Below are positions 8,078-17,491 of a stretch of 64,000 nt of DNA, piece after piece. The notes under the pieces were generated by a model. The model searched no databases. It worked only from the letters and a program-made list of their open reading frames with translations, and had not been told where the DNA came from. Position 1 is the first letter of the stretch, and the number at the start of each line of letters is the position of its first letter. The stretch comes from Streptomyces flavofungini (GTDB lineage: Bacteria; Actinomycetota; Actinomycetes; Streptomycetales; Streptomycetaceae), in assembly GCF_030388665.1 (NCBI RefSeq), contig NZ_CP128846.1, forward strand, positions 1 through 64,000. Reading direction: 5' to 3'. Made by a program: the position numbers and the translations under genes.

Positions 8078-9879
8078 AGTGAGCGTTTCCGGTAGGAGAA
8101 GTTCGCCCGTCCCGCATGGATAGCGACATGACAGGCCCGGCAGACCACCAGGGTCTTTCGCCGTCGCATGGCCATGATGCGAACCCACGTCGGGCGGGCA
8201 GGTCGGTCGTCTCGGTTGAGGTCAGCGAGTTTCCGGATGTGGTGGACTTCCACATCCTTGGTGGAATCGCAGATCTCGCACGTGTCTGCCAAGAGCCGTT
8301 TCACCAGTTCGTTGCTGCTGAACTGGTTCGGGGTCCAGGGCCTGACGTCGACCAGTTCCGCCGTGCGTTTCCGTTTGAGCGGGATGCCGCCGAAGCGGGC
8401 AACCAGTGGCTTCCTCTCGCCACCGCGCTCGACCATGACCTCGAAGCACTTTCGTGGGCCGTCCGGTGAGTCGATGGTCGCCTTGTACTTGCGGGCCATC
8501 TTCGTCACGGTCGACTTGTGCTTCGCCGCAAGGGTCTTGAGCATGGACGTTTCCATGACCCACCGAAGGCGGTTCATGCGCCATACGTCCTGGGCGAGGA
8601 GATAGTACTGAACGAGTCCCCGGTACTCGGCTTGGTATGTCGCCACGATCGAGAAGTCGCTGTCGTGGAGAAGTACACCTCGCTGATCCGGTTTCCCACC
8701 GCTCATGTAGGTAGCACTGCGCTGTCGGATCACCTCGCGTGGCACGAACAGCCCGATGATGCCGCTGGCGGATCGTCGCGGCCCGGTTAGCTTCGTGTCG
8801 CATCGCTGGGCTTTCACCTCGTAGCCGAGGAAGTGTGCCGCCTGGCTGGTGGCATGCGTGATCAAGGTCTTGGATTCAGAGAGTTCCAGCCGGAGTTGAT
8901 TCCTCAAGAACGCTCTGATCCGTTCCTTGATCTCTTCGGCCTCGTGTTTGGGCCCGGCGAACCCGAGGAGCCAGTCATCGGCATATCTGACATACCGAAG
9001 GCGTCGATAGCCGGGGTCGTAAGGGTCAGCGCTCGGCAAATTCCGCTTCTGCAACCGTAGTTGCCGCACTGCACTGCGGTCTCCGCGTCGCCTGGCCCAG
9101 TACTCCCGGCTCTCAATCCGGTGGTACTCAGGGTGATGCCGTCGTAGCTTGCCCCGGTTGTATTCCGGCAGCAGCTGCTGTTCAACGAATCGATCGAGCC
9201 GATCGAGGTAGATGTTCGACAGGATTGGCGAGGCCACTCCGCCCTGCGGTGCCCCGCTGAGCGTGGCGTTCCATCGCCAGTCCTCCAGGTATCCGGCCTT
9301 GAGCATGGTCCCGATCAGCCTCAGGAAACGGCCATCGTGGATGGAATCTCCGAGGATCGCGAGCATCACCTCGTGGTCCAGGCTGCCGAAGCAGTCGGAG
9401 ATGTCGCCCTCGATGAACCATCGTGTTCCGGTCCAGTACCTCACCACGTCCTGTAACGCGGTGTGACAGCCCTTCGTGGGGCGGAATCCGTGGGATCGGT
9501 TGGAGAACTGAACGTCGTAGTAAGCCTCCAGAAGGAGACGCACTACCTCGGCGACGAGTTTGTCCGACCATGTTGGCAGGCCGAGCGGGCGCTCCTTCTT
9601 TGAGCTTCCTTTCTTGTCGATGTAGACCCGCTTGACAGGCGTCCACCGATACGACTCGGAGCGCAGGGCGCCGATGATCGTGTCGATTTTCACCAGAGAC
9701 ATGCCGTCCGCGGTTTCCCCGGTGGTCCCGGGTGTCATCGCACCGGAGTTCCGGTAGATGCGCCCGTAGGCCATGAGGAACAACTGAGGGTTGAACAGTT
9801 GCCGGTAGATCCTCTCCAGCGGCAACCCTTGCTTGCCGCGTTCCCGGATGACGCCCAGCACTGTTTCGGCGCTCTGCAT
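8053..9879 (-). CDS. group II intron-encoded reverse transcriptase/maturase with HNH domain
   Basis: Start chosen at ATG 9879 (MQSAETVLGVIRERGKQGLP), the usual family start; the frame is open further upstream without support. About 608 residues. It contains RT motifs VKRVYIDKKGSSKKERPLGL, SGAPQGGVASPILSNIYL and the catalytic LRYVRYADDWLLGF, a maturase/thumb region, and a C-terminal HNH motif (CEICDSTKDVEVHHIRKL, later CRACHVAIHAG). It resembles the long mixed-class bacterial maturases and differs clearly from the first intron's enzyme. No frame disruption is seen, so mobility is plausible. Confidence 0.92.
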   Translation of the reverse strand: MQSAETVLGVIRERGKQGLPLERIYRQLFNPQLFLMAYGRIYRNSGAMTPGTTGETADGMSLVKIDTIIGALRSESYRWTPVKRVYIDKKGSSKKERPLGLPTWSDKLVAEVVRLLLEAYYDVQFSNRSHGFRPTKGCHTALQDVVRYWTGTRWFIEGDISDCFGSLDHEVMLAILGDSIHDGRFLRLIGTMLKAGYLEDWRWNATLSGAPQGGVASPILSNIYLDRLDRFVEQQLLPEYNRGKLRRHHPEYHRIESREYWARRRGDRSAVRQLRLQKRNLPSADPYDPGYRRLRYVRYADDWLLGFAGPKHEAEEIKERIRAFLRNQLRLELSESKTLITHATSQAAHFLGYEVKAQRCDTKLTGPRRSASGIIGLFVPREVIRQRSATYMSGGKPDQRGVLLHDSDFSIVATYQAEYRGLVQYYLLAQDVWRMNRLRWVMETSMLKTLAAKHKSTVTKMARKYKATIDSPDGPRKCFEVMVERGGERKPLVARFGGIPLKRKRTAELVDVRPWTPNQFSSNELVKRLLADTCEICDSTKDVEVHHIRKLADLNRDDRPARPTWVRIMAMRRRKTLVVCRACHVAIHAGRANFSYRKRSLESGVLGN

Positions 9880-10412
9880 TACGCATACCTCCCGTCGCCG
9901 GACGTCGAGTTCACCTGTGCCCCTTCGCCCTGTGACCGGCTTTCCCGGTCTCCCTGGCAGGTCGTCACTCCTGCGACTAATACGGGCACTCCGTCGCCGT
10001 AGGGCTCGCGCCCCGTAGGCGATCCCGTGGTACGTCTTCGCTGTACGTATCGAGCACGACGTAGGCCGCCCACTCATCCCCTTGACCGCCCTCACTGGGC
10101 GACGCCTCTCACCTTGGAGGTTGCCCGGCCCGCTAATTCAGAGCCCGGTAAGGCGAGAGCATCGGTTTCAGGTGTCGTTCCGATGAGTTTTTACTTGTGC
10201 CGCTGGAGATTGGGCTTCAAGCAATCCAGCCTTGGCCATATCGTGCGGGTCTTGCGGGTCTCCGTCCCGGACACCTCCAGACGGCCGCCGCGTTCCTGAC
10301 ATGCTGTGGTCCCTTTCGGCTTTCGCCTCCAGGTAAGTCAGGCGACCCAGGAATATCCCTCCAAATTCCTCCCGATTGAGTCGGGGATACAACAAAGCGC
10401 CTCACGGCGCAC

Positions 10413-10644
10413 AGAACCCGTAAACCGTCTCCCACGGCGGGAAATCCGCAGGCAGGGCCCGCCATTTCGCGCCGTTGTCGACGATGTAGCGGATGCCGTC
10501 GACGACCTCCCGCCGCGGCCACTTCTCCGGGTGCCCGCCGGTCTTGGTCCGGCAGGCCGGGACCGGCAGCAGCGGTTCGAGAAGGGCCCATTCGGCGACC
10601 GAGGTGTCGGACGGGTAGCGGCCGCGACGGGCGGCAGCGGGCAT
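10413..10644 (-). pseudogene. IS5-family transposase, exon 1 (N-terminus)
   Basis: ATG 10644 begins MPAAARRGRYPSDTSVAEWA and runs 77 codons to WETVYGF plus one base at 10413. The exons of 232, 505 and 124 nt sum to 861 nt, exactly 287 codons with the stop. The split gene therefore would give a complete 286-residue transposase if both introns splice. Without splicing none of the pieces is functional. No terminal repeats for the host IS were found near 4850 or 10670. Confidence 0.8.
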
Positions 10645-10676
10645 GGCGGGCTCGACAGGGTGATCGGCGACGGGGG

Positions 10677-11090
10677 CTATTTGGAGAGCTGGGCGAGGGT
10701 GGCGCGCACCCCGGTGAGCTGTGCGGTGGCGAGCTGGGCCCATTCGTCGTCGGGGTAGCGGGCCAGGTGCGGATCGAGCGTGCCCGTGATCACCCGGGTG
10801 AGGCGGCCGAGGATCTGCCGGAACTGCCGCTTGTCGTACTCGATCCAGTCCGCGGGATCGTCGGAGAACATGAACCCGTCCCGGCGGGTCCAGGTGATCG
10901 GCGTCAGGTTCTCCGCGGCGACGACGTCACGGACGTGCCGGATGCCGCGGCCGACCTGCGAGCGGGTCAGACGGGTGGCGGCCATGAGCTGGTAGGTGTG
11001 CAGACCGGCGGGGCGTGCTTCCATCAGGGCGACGCGGACCAGGTCGCCGTAGTGCTCGGCCAGGGGCCGGGCCTCCCGGCGTCGCGGCAT
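10677..11090 (-). CDS. RacP-like winged-helix protein
   Basis: About 137 residues. The N-terminal half (DLVRVALMEARPAGLHTYQL, then TRLTRSQVGRGIRHVRDVVA) looks like a winged helix-turn-helix. The middle (ITWTRRDGFMFSDDPADWIEYD) and the tail (VITGTLDPHLARYPDDEWAQ) follow the pattern of proteins annotated RacP in Streptomyces plasmids and chromosomes. Its function is not established. It lies 3 bp downstream of the DUF6192-like gene, as RacO/RacP pairs do, so the two are probably co-transcribed. The host IS of the two introns was inserted just after its stop. Confidence 0.65.
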   Translation of the reverse strand: MPRRREARPLAEHYGDLVRVALMEARPAGLHTYQLMAATRLTRSQVGRGIRHVRDVVAAENLTPITWTRRDGFMFSDDPADWIEYDKRQFRQILGRLTRVITGTLDPHLARYPDDEWAQLATAQLTGVRATLAQLSK

Positions 11091-11093
11091 GAC

Positions 11094-12114
11094 CTACTCG
11101 CCTTTGAGCAGTTGGACCAGCTGCTCGTCCAGAGTGAACTCGCCGTTGTTGAGGGCTCCTTCGAGCCAGTCCGCCGCGGCGCGGACCCGCCCGATCTGTC
11201 GGCACACGGTCTCGCGCTCGTCCTCGGTGAACTCCTGCCCGCGCAGCTGTGGGACCAGGCGGCCGAGGGTGGCCACGAAGCCGTGGCAGGAGCCGACCAG
11301 GTCGAGGTACTCGATGGTGTGCTCGATCGCGCGGACGGCCGGAGTGCGCTCCCGGATCCGGTCCCGGGTCTCGTTGGAGTTGTCGAACTGGGCGCGGTTG
11401 ACAAGCATCCGGGTGGTGTCGTCCCGCATCGTCTTGCGGGCGACGGCCGGACGGCGCAGCAGACTGGTGGTGACCTCCTGCGCGACGCTGTCGTCCCTGG
11501 TCAGCTCCGTGACGACCCGGACCTTTTCGGCCGGGGTGACGTGCTCGGTGACCGCCGGCCGCTTCAGTAGGTCGGTGGCGACCTGGGCTGCGACCTCGTC
11601 GTCCCGGGTCAGATCGGCCACGGCTCTGGACCTTCTCATCCACCGTCACCGGCCGGTCGACCCGCTGGCCGACGACCCGCTTCGCGCCGTCCGGCGTCCA
11701 CTGCCTGGCTCCCGTGCGCGGGTTGAACGGCGCGTCCTCGATCGCCGCCCACCGCTCGTCCTCGTCCGCCACCGACGCCAGGATGCGGTGAACGGTGAAC
11801 GAAACGCCCTCCTTGCGGCGCTTCTCCGGCCAGCGGTTAGCGGTGTAGCGCCAGTCCTCCACCGTCCGGCGTTCGACGCCGATGTCGTCCGCGAACATCT
11901 GCAACGACTCCGTCACGGTGAACAGGTCGTCCGTGCCGTTCGGCATCGACCCGCCCACCGACCTCATCGGCTCGATCTCCAACGCCATGTCTCCCAGCGC
12001 GAACTGCGAGCGGGCGATCTGCGCGATCAGTTCCTTGGCCTGGGTGACGAGCTGTTCGTAACGCTGCCGGGTGACGTTCCCGATCCGGTCGGCCACGTCG
12101 GTCATGTTGACCAC
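11094..12114 (-). pseudogene. DUF6192/RacO-like protein, frameshifted
   Basis: The frame from 12114 (or ATG 12105) to about 11640 encodes NVTRQRYEQLVTQAKELIAQ, ALEIEPMRSVGGS, FADDIGVERRTVEDWRYTAN and VSFTVHRILASV. This is a helical protein with an HTH-like segment known from DUF6192. At about 11635 the frame slips by one base and resumes as RAVADLTRDDEVAAQVATDL, a repeated TRDD...A unit, ending at 11094 with FTLDEQLVQLLKGE. The joined length, about 339 residues, fits the family. One indel is the only defect seen, so a sequencing error is possible. It pairs with the RacP-like gene. Confidence 0.6.
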
Positions 12115-12306
12115 CGCCCTCGCCCGGGTCCGGCCCGGTCACCAGGACGTGACCGGTCAAAGGGGCGCCGGCCCCGTTCACCGTCCACCGTGGCGCGCGC
12201 GACACGCCGGGGCAGAGCGTGAACCAGGGGCGCTCGAAGCGCACGCCTTTCGCTCCCAACTACCGTGTAAATCCAGGGGTGTTCAAGGTGTGTGCGAGGC
12301 GTTCGG

Positions 12307-12627
12307 CTACGGCGTTTCCGTAACGCCGTTCCGTGACGCCCGCCGCTGACGGCAGGCCCGTACCCGGCAACGGTCCGAGCAGTACACCGCCGCCCTCGAC
12401 CGCTCCACACCCACCGTCCACGACCGCCCGCACACCGGGCACTCAGCCTGCTCTCCCCGCTGCATCGCGGCCACCCGCTGACGGGTCCGATCAAGCCTCC
12501 GCCACCGCCGTGACCTGCAACGACCCGAGCAAAACACCGCCTCCGCCGCCATCGCCTGCGGCAGCGGATCACCACACTCCCGGCAGTACCGCCGAGCCGT
12601 CCCACCAGCCCCCACACCCCAGATCAT
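12307..12627 (-). CDS. small protein with two CxxC zinc-ribbon-like units
   Basis: 106 residues. Two similar halves each hold a CxxC followed by a later CxxxC: YCRECGDPLPQ with FCSGRCRSRRWRR, and CPVCGRSWTVG with YCSDRCRVRACRQRR. This suggests two small zinc-binding ribbons in tandem with basic linkers, as in nucleic-acid-binding proteins. It lies at the right edge of the 8.4-kb insertion and reads inward. ATG 12625-12627 has only a weak ribosome site. I do not recognise a named family. Confidence 0.5.
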   Translation of the reverse strand: MIWGVGAGGTARRYCRECGDPLPQAMAAEAVFCSGRCRSRRWRRLDRTRQRVAAMQRGEQAECPVCGRSWTVGVERSRAAVYCSDRCRVRACRQRRASRNGVTETP

Positions 12628-12669
12628 CCAGGTATACGCAGCTCACGGCCAGGGATCAAAAACACCTAC

Positions 12670-14388
12670 TGAGTGAAGGCGTGGACGTCCCGGCCGTCGA
12701 CACCGTCGCCCTGGTCGACCCCCGCACGGCGCAGGGCGACCTCTTGCAGATCGCGGGGCGTGCCGTGCGCTACGACTGGGAGAACCCGGACAAGATCGCG
12801 TCGATCATCGTGCTCGTGCTCCACCTGGCACGGCCTGCGGACGGCACGCTGGTCGGGCCGGACTGGGGGCCAGTGATCAACATGCTGCGCGCGCTGGAGT
12901 CCTACGAACCCGACCACGCCACCGGCGAAGGCGAAGATGAGCCGGAGGAGGCCGTGCAGCGGCTGGAGCGCGCGGGGCGCAGCACCAGCCTCGGCCCCCA
13001 CCGCGTCCAGCCGTCCAGCCGTCCAGCCGTCCAAGGAGGCGTGCTGGCGGGCCGAGGAACGCGCCCGTGAGCTCCAGCAGATGCGGACCCTCACCCGCCA
13101 GCGGTCCGCAGCCGTGGTCGCGGACTGGCTGAAGATCACCGTGTTGTCCGACCCCGCCACCGCTGATACCGAACGCCTCATGCGTGCCATCACCACCTAC
13201 CACCAGCGCCACGGGCACCTGCGGGTGCCCGTGGACTGGCACGAAACCCTCCCCCTCGACTGCACCCGCATCCCCCTGCTCAAGAAGAAGGATGAGGAGC
13301 AGGAGCACGCGGTCGTGGAAGGGCAGGAGCCGGAGCACGCGGGAAGACGGAAGCGGGCGAAGGAACGGCAACTCGAGCCCGGCCATGGCCGGGGTGAAGG
13401 ACAGGGGCAGGCGGACGGACAGGTAGAGGAGCAGGGGCGAAAGCCGGCAGAGCAGGAGCGGGCTGTGGGGCCAGAGGTTGTGGTGGTCCGGCTGGGGTGG
13501 GAGCTGGAGCGGGCACGGCGGCAGTGGCGCCGCGACCGCGACGACCTCCGCGCCCTGATCGCCGAACACGGCCCCGACGAGGGACTGGAGGTCTGGCAGG
13601 GGCGACCGCGGCGGGTGCCTGGGGACCTGGCCGCCCTGCTCGGCGAATACGGATTCGTGTGGGAACCGCGGGCCTCCGCCCGGCAGCTCCTGGTCGAGGC
13701 AGCGCGGGAGTACGCGCACCGGTACGGGCACTTCCTGCCCGCCGTGGAGGAGACCATCAACGTCGACGGGCAGGAGGTGCGGATCGGGAGACTGCTCAGC
13801 GAATGCCGCAGGCCCTCCTGGGGCGCCCGGGACGAGGAACGTGAAGTCGCCCGCGTGCTGGACGGGCTCGGGGTCAGGCGGGTGAGGGACGGCGCGCCCT
13901 GAAACGCTGGGTGGGAACGCAAGCTCGTCCTGCTGGAGGCCTTCTACGAGGAGTGCGGGCGCCGCGGCGAACTCCTCACCGGACAGCGCGTGTTCCGCGG
14001 GGACGACCTCGGCAAGTGGCTGTGTGACCAGCACCGCAGGTGGCCCCAGCTCAAGGACGAGCAGCGCGCAGTGCTCCTGGAGCTGCGGATGGGACCGGCC
14101 ACCGGTGACCGGCGGGTCACGGCCGCAGGCGCGGTCCGTGTACCGCGCTCCCGCGCCGAGCGGCTGATGGAGATCGTCACTGCCGCCCGCCAGCACTTGG
14201 CCGAGGTCGGCCCGCTGGTCGGCGAGGACGGTCGGCGCTGTGTCCACGACACCTACCGGTCGCGGGTTGGCGGCATCGAGGTGCAGCTGAGACGGCGGCT
14301 GAACGCGGTGCGCTCCCGGTATCCCACCTACCCCCACAGCGGCAGGCGCTGTTCCAAGGCCTCGGCCTGCCCTGGGCCCAGACGGTAG
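12670..14388 (+). pseudogene. telomere-terminal-type helicase, C-terminal half with helicase-associated domains
   Basis: The frame resumes exactly after the insertion as LLSEGVDVPAVDTVALVDPR, then QIAGRAVRYD (motif VI-like). It slips at an 8-bp tandem repeat (13005-13033), and the next frame continues KEACWRAEERARELQQM, then an insert of charged low-complexity sequence (about 13290-13470), and stops at 13902. A third frame from about 13914 gives a helicase-associated-domain signature, LLEAFYEECGRRGELLTGQR, DDLGKWLCDQHRRWPQLKDE. Together with the N-terminal half this is one long, decayed helicase gene. Confidence 0.66.
13005..13033. repeat. 8-bp tandem repeat GTCCAGCC, 3.6 copies
   Basis: The unit GTCCAGCC is repeated at 13005, 13013 and 13021, with a partial copy at 13029. 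Eight is not a multiple of three, and the helicase frame changes exactly here. One extra unit would restore it, so slippage probably caused the frameshift. Confidence 0.8.
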
Positions 14389-14505
14389 ACGGCAGCGCGC
14401 GGAGGCAGCGGCTCGGGTCCCGCGGTGGGCAGTGAGCGGGTTCTGGCCTGGGGGCCGGGCCAGCCCGGGTCGCCCACGCTGACGCTGGCTGTTCTGGTTT
14501 CCGGG

Positions 14506-14980
14506 CTATCGGAGCGGTCCCTGTTCGTCGACGAGGAAAGTCGGTGTTCCCAGGAACACGTCGTCTTCCAACGGGCCGTAGGCGATGTTGAAGGTGTCCA
14601 GCCAGTACGACCAGTCCCGCATGCCTGCTGCGCTGCTGAAGCGGTAGTTCAGCTGCCACCGCACCCACTGGCCGGGGATCAGGCGTACCGCTGGGGGCCG
14701 TCGCGGCCGGGGAGGCAGGGCGAACAGAGGCTGTACCCGGGGGGAAGGCCCTCAGGCGTCCCCTCGCTTCACGGAGCTGGACGTCGACACGCTTCAGGTC
14801 TTCTTGGCCGTGGTGCGGCGTGAAGCCGTCTTGTTCGTGCATCCGTACCGTGTGCGCGGTCGGTGTCAGCTCGTGCGACAGGGCGAACCCGGTCGGCGCG
14901 GCGCTCCTGCGGGCGGCAGCTGCTCCTCCGCGGGACTGCTTGGTCCAGGACGTCCGGCCCCACTGCACGGTCACGTCCAC
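14506..14980 (-). pseudogene. unknown conserved-looking protein, frameshifted
   Basis: GTG 14980 follows AAAGGGGAGC and starts VDVTVQWGRTSWTKQSRGGA, reading to about 14750 (DLKRVDVQLREARGRLRAFP). A shifted frame then gives PLFALPPRPRRPPAVRLIPG, QWVRWQLNYRFSSAAGMRDW, SYWLDTFNIAYGPLEDD and ends VDEQGPLR at TAG 14506. The Trp/Tyr-rich C-terminal segment looks like a folded protein and not a chance frame. The joined length would be about 157 residues. I do not recognise the family. Confidence 0.45.
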
Positions 14981-15234
14981 AGCGCTCCCCTTTCTCATCC
15001 GCCGCAGCTACGTCCAAGGGCGAGGCGGCCCGCGCAAGTATGCGACCTCAAATTCTCAAGAAGCGGCACTATGGACGGAGCAGACGCCGCCGCCGGGGAG
15101 GCCGCGTGCGAATGCGCTGGAGCAGGGCATGGCTTCCTTGAGCCCAGACGGCGGACGGCAGGCAGTGCGCGAGAGCGGCGAGGCGGCCCGCAGCAGGGGC
15201 AGGCTCGGGACGAAGCAGGCGGCACGATAGGGAC

Positions 15235-15634
15235 GTGAACAGGGATACCGGCGTCGAAGCCGCGTTGAAGCAGGCTGGCAGGCAGTGCATGACGACGGAC
15301 GGGTGCGAGCTGAGCTGCTGGAGGCGGCTTATGAGAACTCCGTCTGTGGCACCTGTTCTCCTGGACCGGGACGGGAGAGCTGCACTTCAGCCGCTGTACC
15401 GGACAACGGTGGACTTGGGACATCCCCTGCACTCAGCCTGCCGCTGGCGACACCTACCAGGTCTCCGGTCCGCTAGGCGGCCTGACGGTAGGCCCGGCAG
15501 CCACAGCGCAGGGGGCCATCACCATGGTGGTCCAGCGCCTCCCGTCAGGTTGCGGCCCCGTTTTCCTTGGCACCATCGAGGAACTCGCAGCTCGCGAAGC
15601 CGCAGCACAGAAGCAGCAGACTCATGAAGGCTGA
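15235..15634 (+). pseudogene. unknown protein, several frameshifts
   Basis: GTG 15235 starts VNRDTGVEAALKQAGRQ. Another frame gives DDGRVRAELLEAAYENSV. A third, from about 15340, gives LWHLFSWTGTGELHFSRCTG, QRWTWDIPCTQPAAGDTY, QVSGPLGGLTVGP and ends QKQQTHEG at TGA 15632-15634. The third frame carries most of the credible protein, with Cys and Trp residues. The family is not recognised. The gene is clearly decayed. Confidence 0.35.
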
Positions 15635-16740
15635 GGTTATCTATGGTGCGAGTTGAGGATCAGGCATGTCAGGCAAGTCCTCTCTTGGGGCCGCCTGTCT
15701 GACAATTATCGGCAGGTTGTCAGGCACGTACGGCGCCCGTGCGAGTCCTGCCCTGCTTCCTTTCGCGCAAAAGGGTACAGGGCCATTGTGAGGCGGAGGC
15801 CTTTACCCTTTTCGGATCCGAAAGGAGTCCTGCGGCCTTGTTCGGTACTGGATGTCGGATGAGGACCTGCGGGAGGTCCTCTGCCTACGGCGAAGGTCGC
15901 TGAGGCGCCCTACGCCCTTGCTCCGCAAGGCCCTGGGGCCGGAACGAAGGCGGCTATCGCGAAGTTCGTCTGGCACGGCCGTGAGTGCCTGGCCTGTTGA
16001 AGAAAGGACAACGTGATCGCCCTGTCGGCCGCGGCGCCGCCTGGGTCCAGCGCATCGGCGGCCTCCGCCACATCGCTCATGCGGCCGTCGCCGACGGCCT
16101 CGCCGGCCTTGTGCAGAGGTGGGTCGACGGTCAGTGAAAAGCGGCAGGCGCAGCCACGTGCTGTGGTCTTCCCAGTACCACGGCTCGGCCGTGGTGTCCT
16201 TGTTCCGCGTGTGGTGCTCCCTGCGCGATGCCGGTCCCGGGCGCCGGCCAGAGGCCGTGGAACTGGCCGACGCCGTGCAGGAGATGCAGGAGATGTTCGC
16301 AGGCCTCGGCTTGGCTCCGGGTGGCTCCCCTGCGCAGGTCGAGCCGCGCTGCGCGGGAGGGGTTTTCACGGTCTTCGGTCTGCGGTACGCGCCGTGCGGA
16401 CGGCGAAGGCGCCCATCACCAGGGCGGCGTCCGGACCGGCCGCGGCAGCGCCCCGCGCCCAGCGGGCGTGAGCCGGGGCGGCTCTGCGTTCTTCGCGCCT
16501 GCGAGGGGCGGCACAGGCCGGCGGCTGCCAGAACTCCGCCCGCCACGAGTTGTACGGCGATACGAAGGCGTTTTTCCGTGCCGACAAGATCGCCACGAAC
16601 TTCGTCCCGGTGGACACGCCCGAAGCTCATCCGCGATCCGCTCTTCATCACCGCCCTGACGGCGTGGTCCGCCTGCATGGGCGGCGCGACCGGCCATGCT
16701 TACGCCGACCCTGAGGCCGTCCGCGCAGGCCTGCGCCGGC

Positions 16741-16780
16741 CTGCGGCGACCTGCGGCGACCTGCGGCGACCTGCGGCGAC
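16741..16780. repeat. 10-bp tandem repeat, four perfect copies
   Basis: CTGCGGCGAC is repeated four times at 16741-16780, with a diverged copy at 16731. It lies in degraded sequence directly before a perfect hairpin. Confidence 0.85.
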
Positions 16781-16785
16781 GGAGC

Positions 16786-16812
16786 GTGCGCCTCGGCCCG
16801 GCCGAGGCGCAC
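16786..16812. repeat. perfect 12-bp inverted repeat with triloop
   Basis: GTGCGCCTCGGC (16786-16797) pairs completely with 16801-16812 around the loop CCG. There is no T-run, so it need not be a terminator. Confidence 0.75.
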
Positions 16813-16968
16813 GCCTTCGAAGTGAAGCTCGCGGTCGCGGAGGCCGCCTGCGCCCGCACGGCCTCGCTCCGCTCCGCGCCGCGCTGCGCCGCACCGCGCC
16901 GCTTCGGCCGCCCGTATGGCGACCCGGTGCGCACGCGGTACGCCGGGGAGATCGCCACAAGCAACCGG

Positions 16969-17440
16969 ATGAAGCGGGCGGCCCTGCGCCGGGCGGAGCA
17001 GCATGTGCCGGATCCGTGTCCCTTGGTCGCCGCAGCCATGGCCTTGACAGCGGGCGTTCTGCTCACCGGTCCGGTCCAGGCCGCCCCGGGCGACGTCCGG
17101 GGCCCCACTGCGGCGCCCTCTGGCGCGCGCGCCGAAACGACGGGAACGTCTGGGTCTTCCGCGACCTGGACTGTCACGTAGAGTTCGGCCGCACCCCGGG
17201 CAGCGGCTTCGACCGGGCCGACGGCTCGGGCGTGTTGACCGGCTCGGGCAACGACGCGGCCGCCTCGCTCCTGAACACCGGCCAGCCCGGTGTCAGCAGC
17301 GTCCAGTTCTAGGAGCACGCGGGCTCCGCGGGCGGTACGGGCTGTGTTGGTTCCGGGGCGAGCTCTACGCCGGTAGCCTGGCGGACAGCGCCTTCGACGA
17401 CGGCGTGGGCGCGACCGGCATGATCAGCGCGTGCCGCTGC
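16969..17440 (+). pseudogene. small secreted protein, multiply frameshifted
   Basis: ATG 16969 begins MKRAALRR, and a hydrophobic core (CPLVAAAMALTAGVLLTGP) ends at a likely signal-peptidase site, VQA-AP. The mature part is spread over three frames: NDGNVWVFRDLDCHVEFGRT with a stop at 17312, then YEHAGSAGGTG, then GELYAGSLADSAFDDGVG. Secreted Streptomyces proteins of about 130 residues with one or two cysteine pairs look like this; peptidase-inhibitor-like (I36) relatives are possible but uncertain. It is not functional as read. Confidence 0.38.
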
Positions 17441-17491
17441 TTGGCCGGGTGTGTCGTTCCCTGGGCCTGAGGGGCTGCTGTCCGGCCGCTG

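Larger units (their letters stand above)
7981..10412 (-). mobile_element. group II intron 2, inserted in the same transposase gene
   Basis: The minus strand reads GTGCGCCGTGAGG from 10412, just after exon sequence GGGTTCT, and ends CCTACTTCAC at 7981, just before TCTGGAGG. Domain V (about 8042-8077) contains GAGAGCGGTGTGC and GCACCGTTC. The encoded reverse transcriptase is unlike that of intron 1, so the two introns arrived independently and did not arise by duplication. Precise removal gives ETVYGF-F-WRWNRAG in the transposase. Length 2,432 bp. Confidence 0.82.
4274..12669. mobile_element. 8.4-kb insertion splitting the helicase gene
   Basis: The boundaries are an 11-bp perfect inverted repeat, TAGGTGTTTTT at 4274-4284 and its complement at 12659-12669. 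The 5 bases CTGAG sit just outside both ends (4269-4273 and 12670-12674). Removing the insert with one CTGAG rejoins the helicase frame as RLLSEGVDVPAVD. A 5-bp duplication is typical of Tn3 and several other transposon families, but no transposase for the whole unit is recognised. Inside are a small membrane protein, a transposase gene with two group II introns, RacP-like and DUF6192-like genes, and a small cysteine-rich protein. The last three could be remnants of a plasmid or integrative element. Confidence 0.68.
15660..16968. other. no supportable gene
   Basis: Long open frames exist on both strands but change character repeatedly and show no recognisable domain. The segment looks like degraded coding sequence. 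A short plus-strand stretch near 16530-16600 (RHELYGDTKAFFRADKIATN) may be a gene remnant. The only clear structures are a 10-bp tandem repeat and a hairpin. Confidence 0.4.

Noticed and set aside
16119..17312. A 397-codon plus-strand frame.
   Set aside because: It changes character several times, includes the tandem decamers, and shows no domain. Only the last part overlaps a decayed secreted protein.
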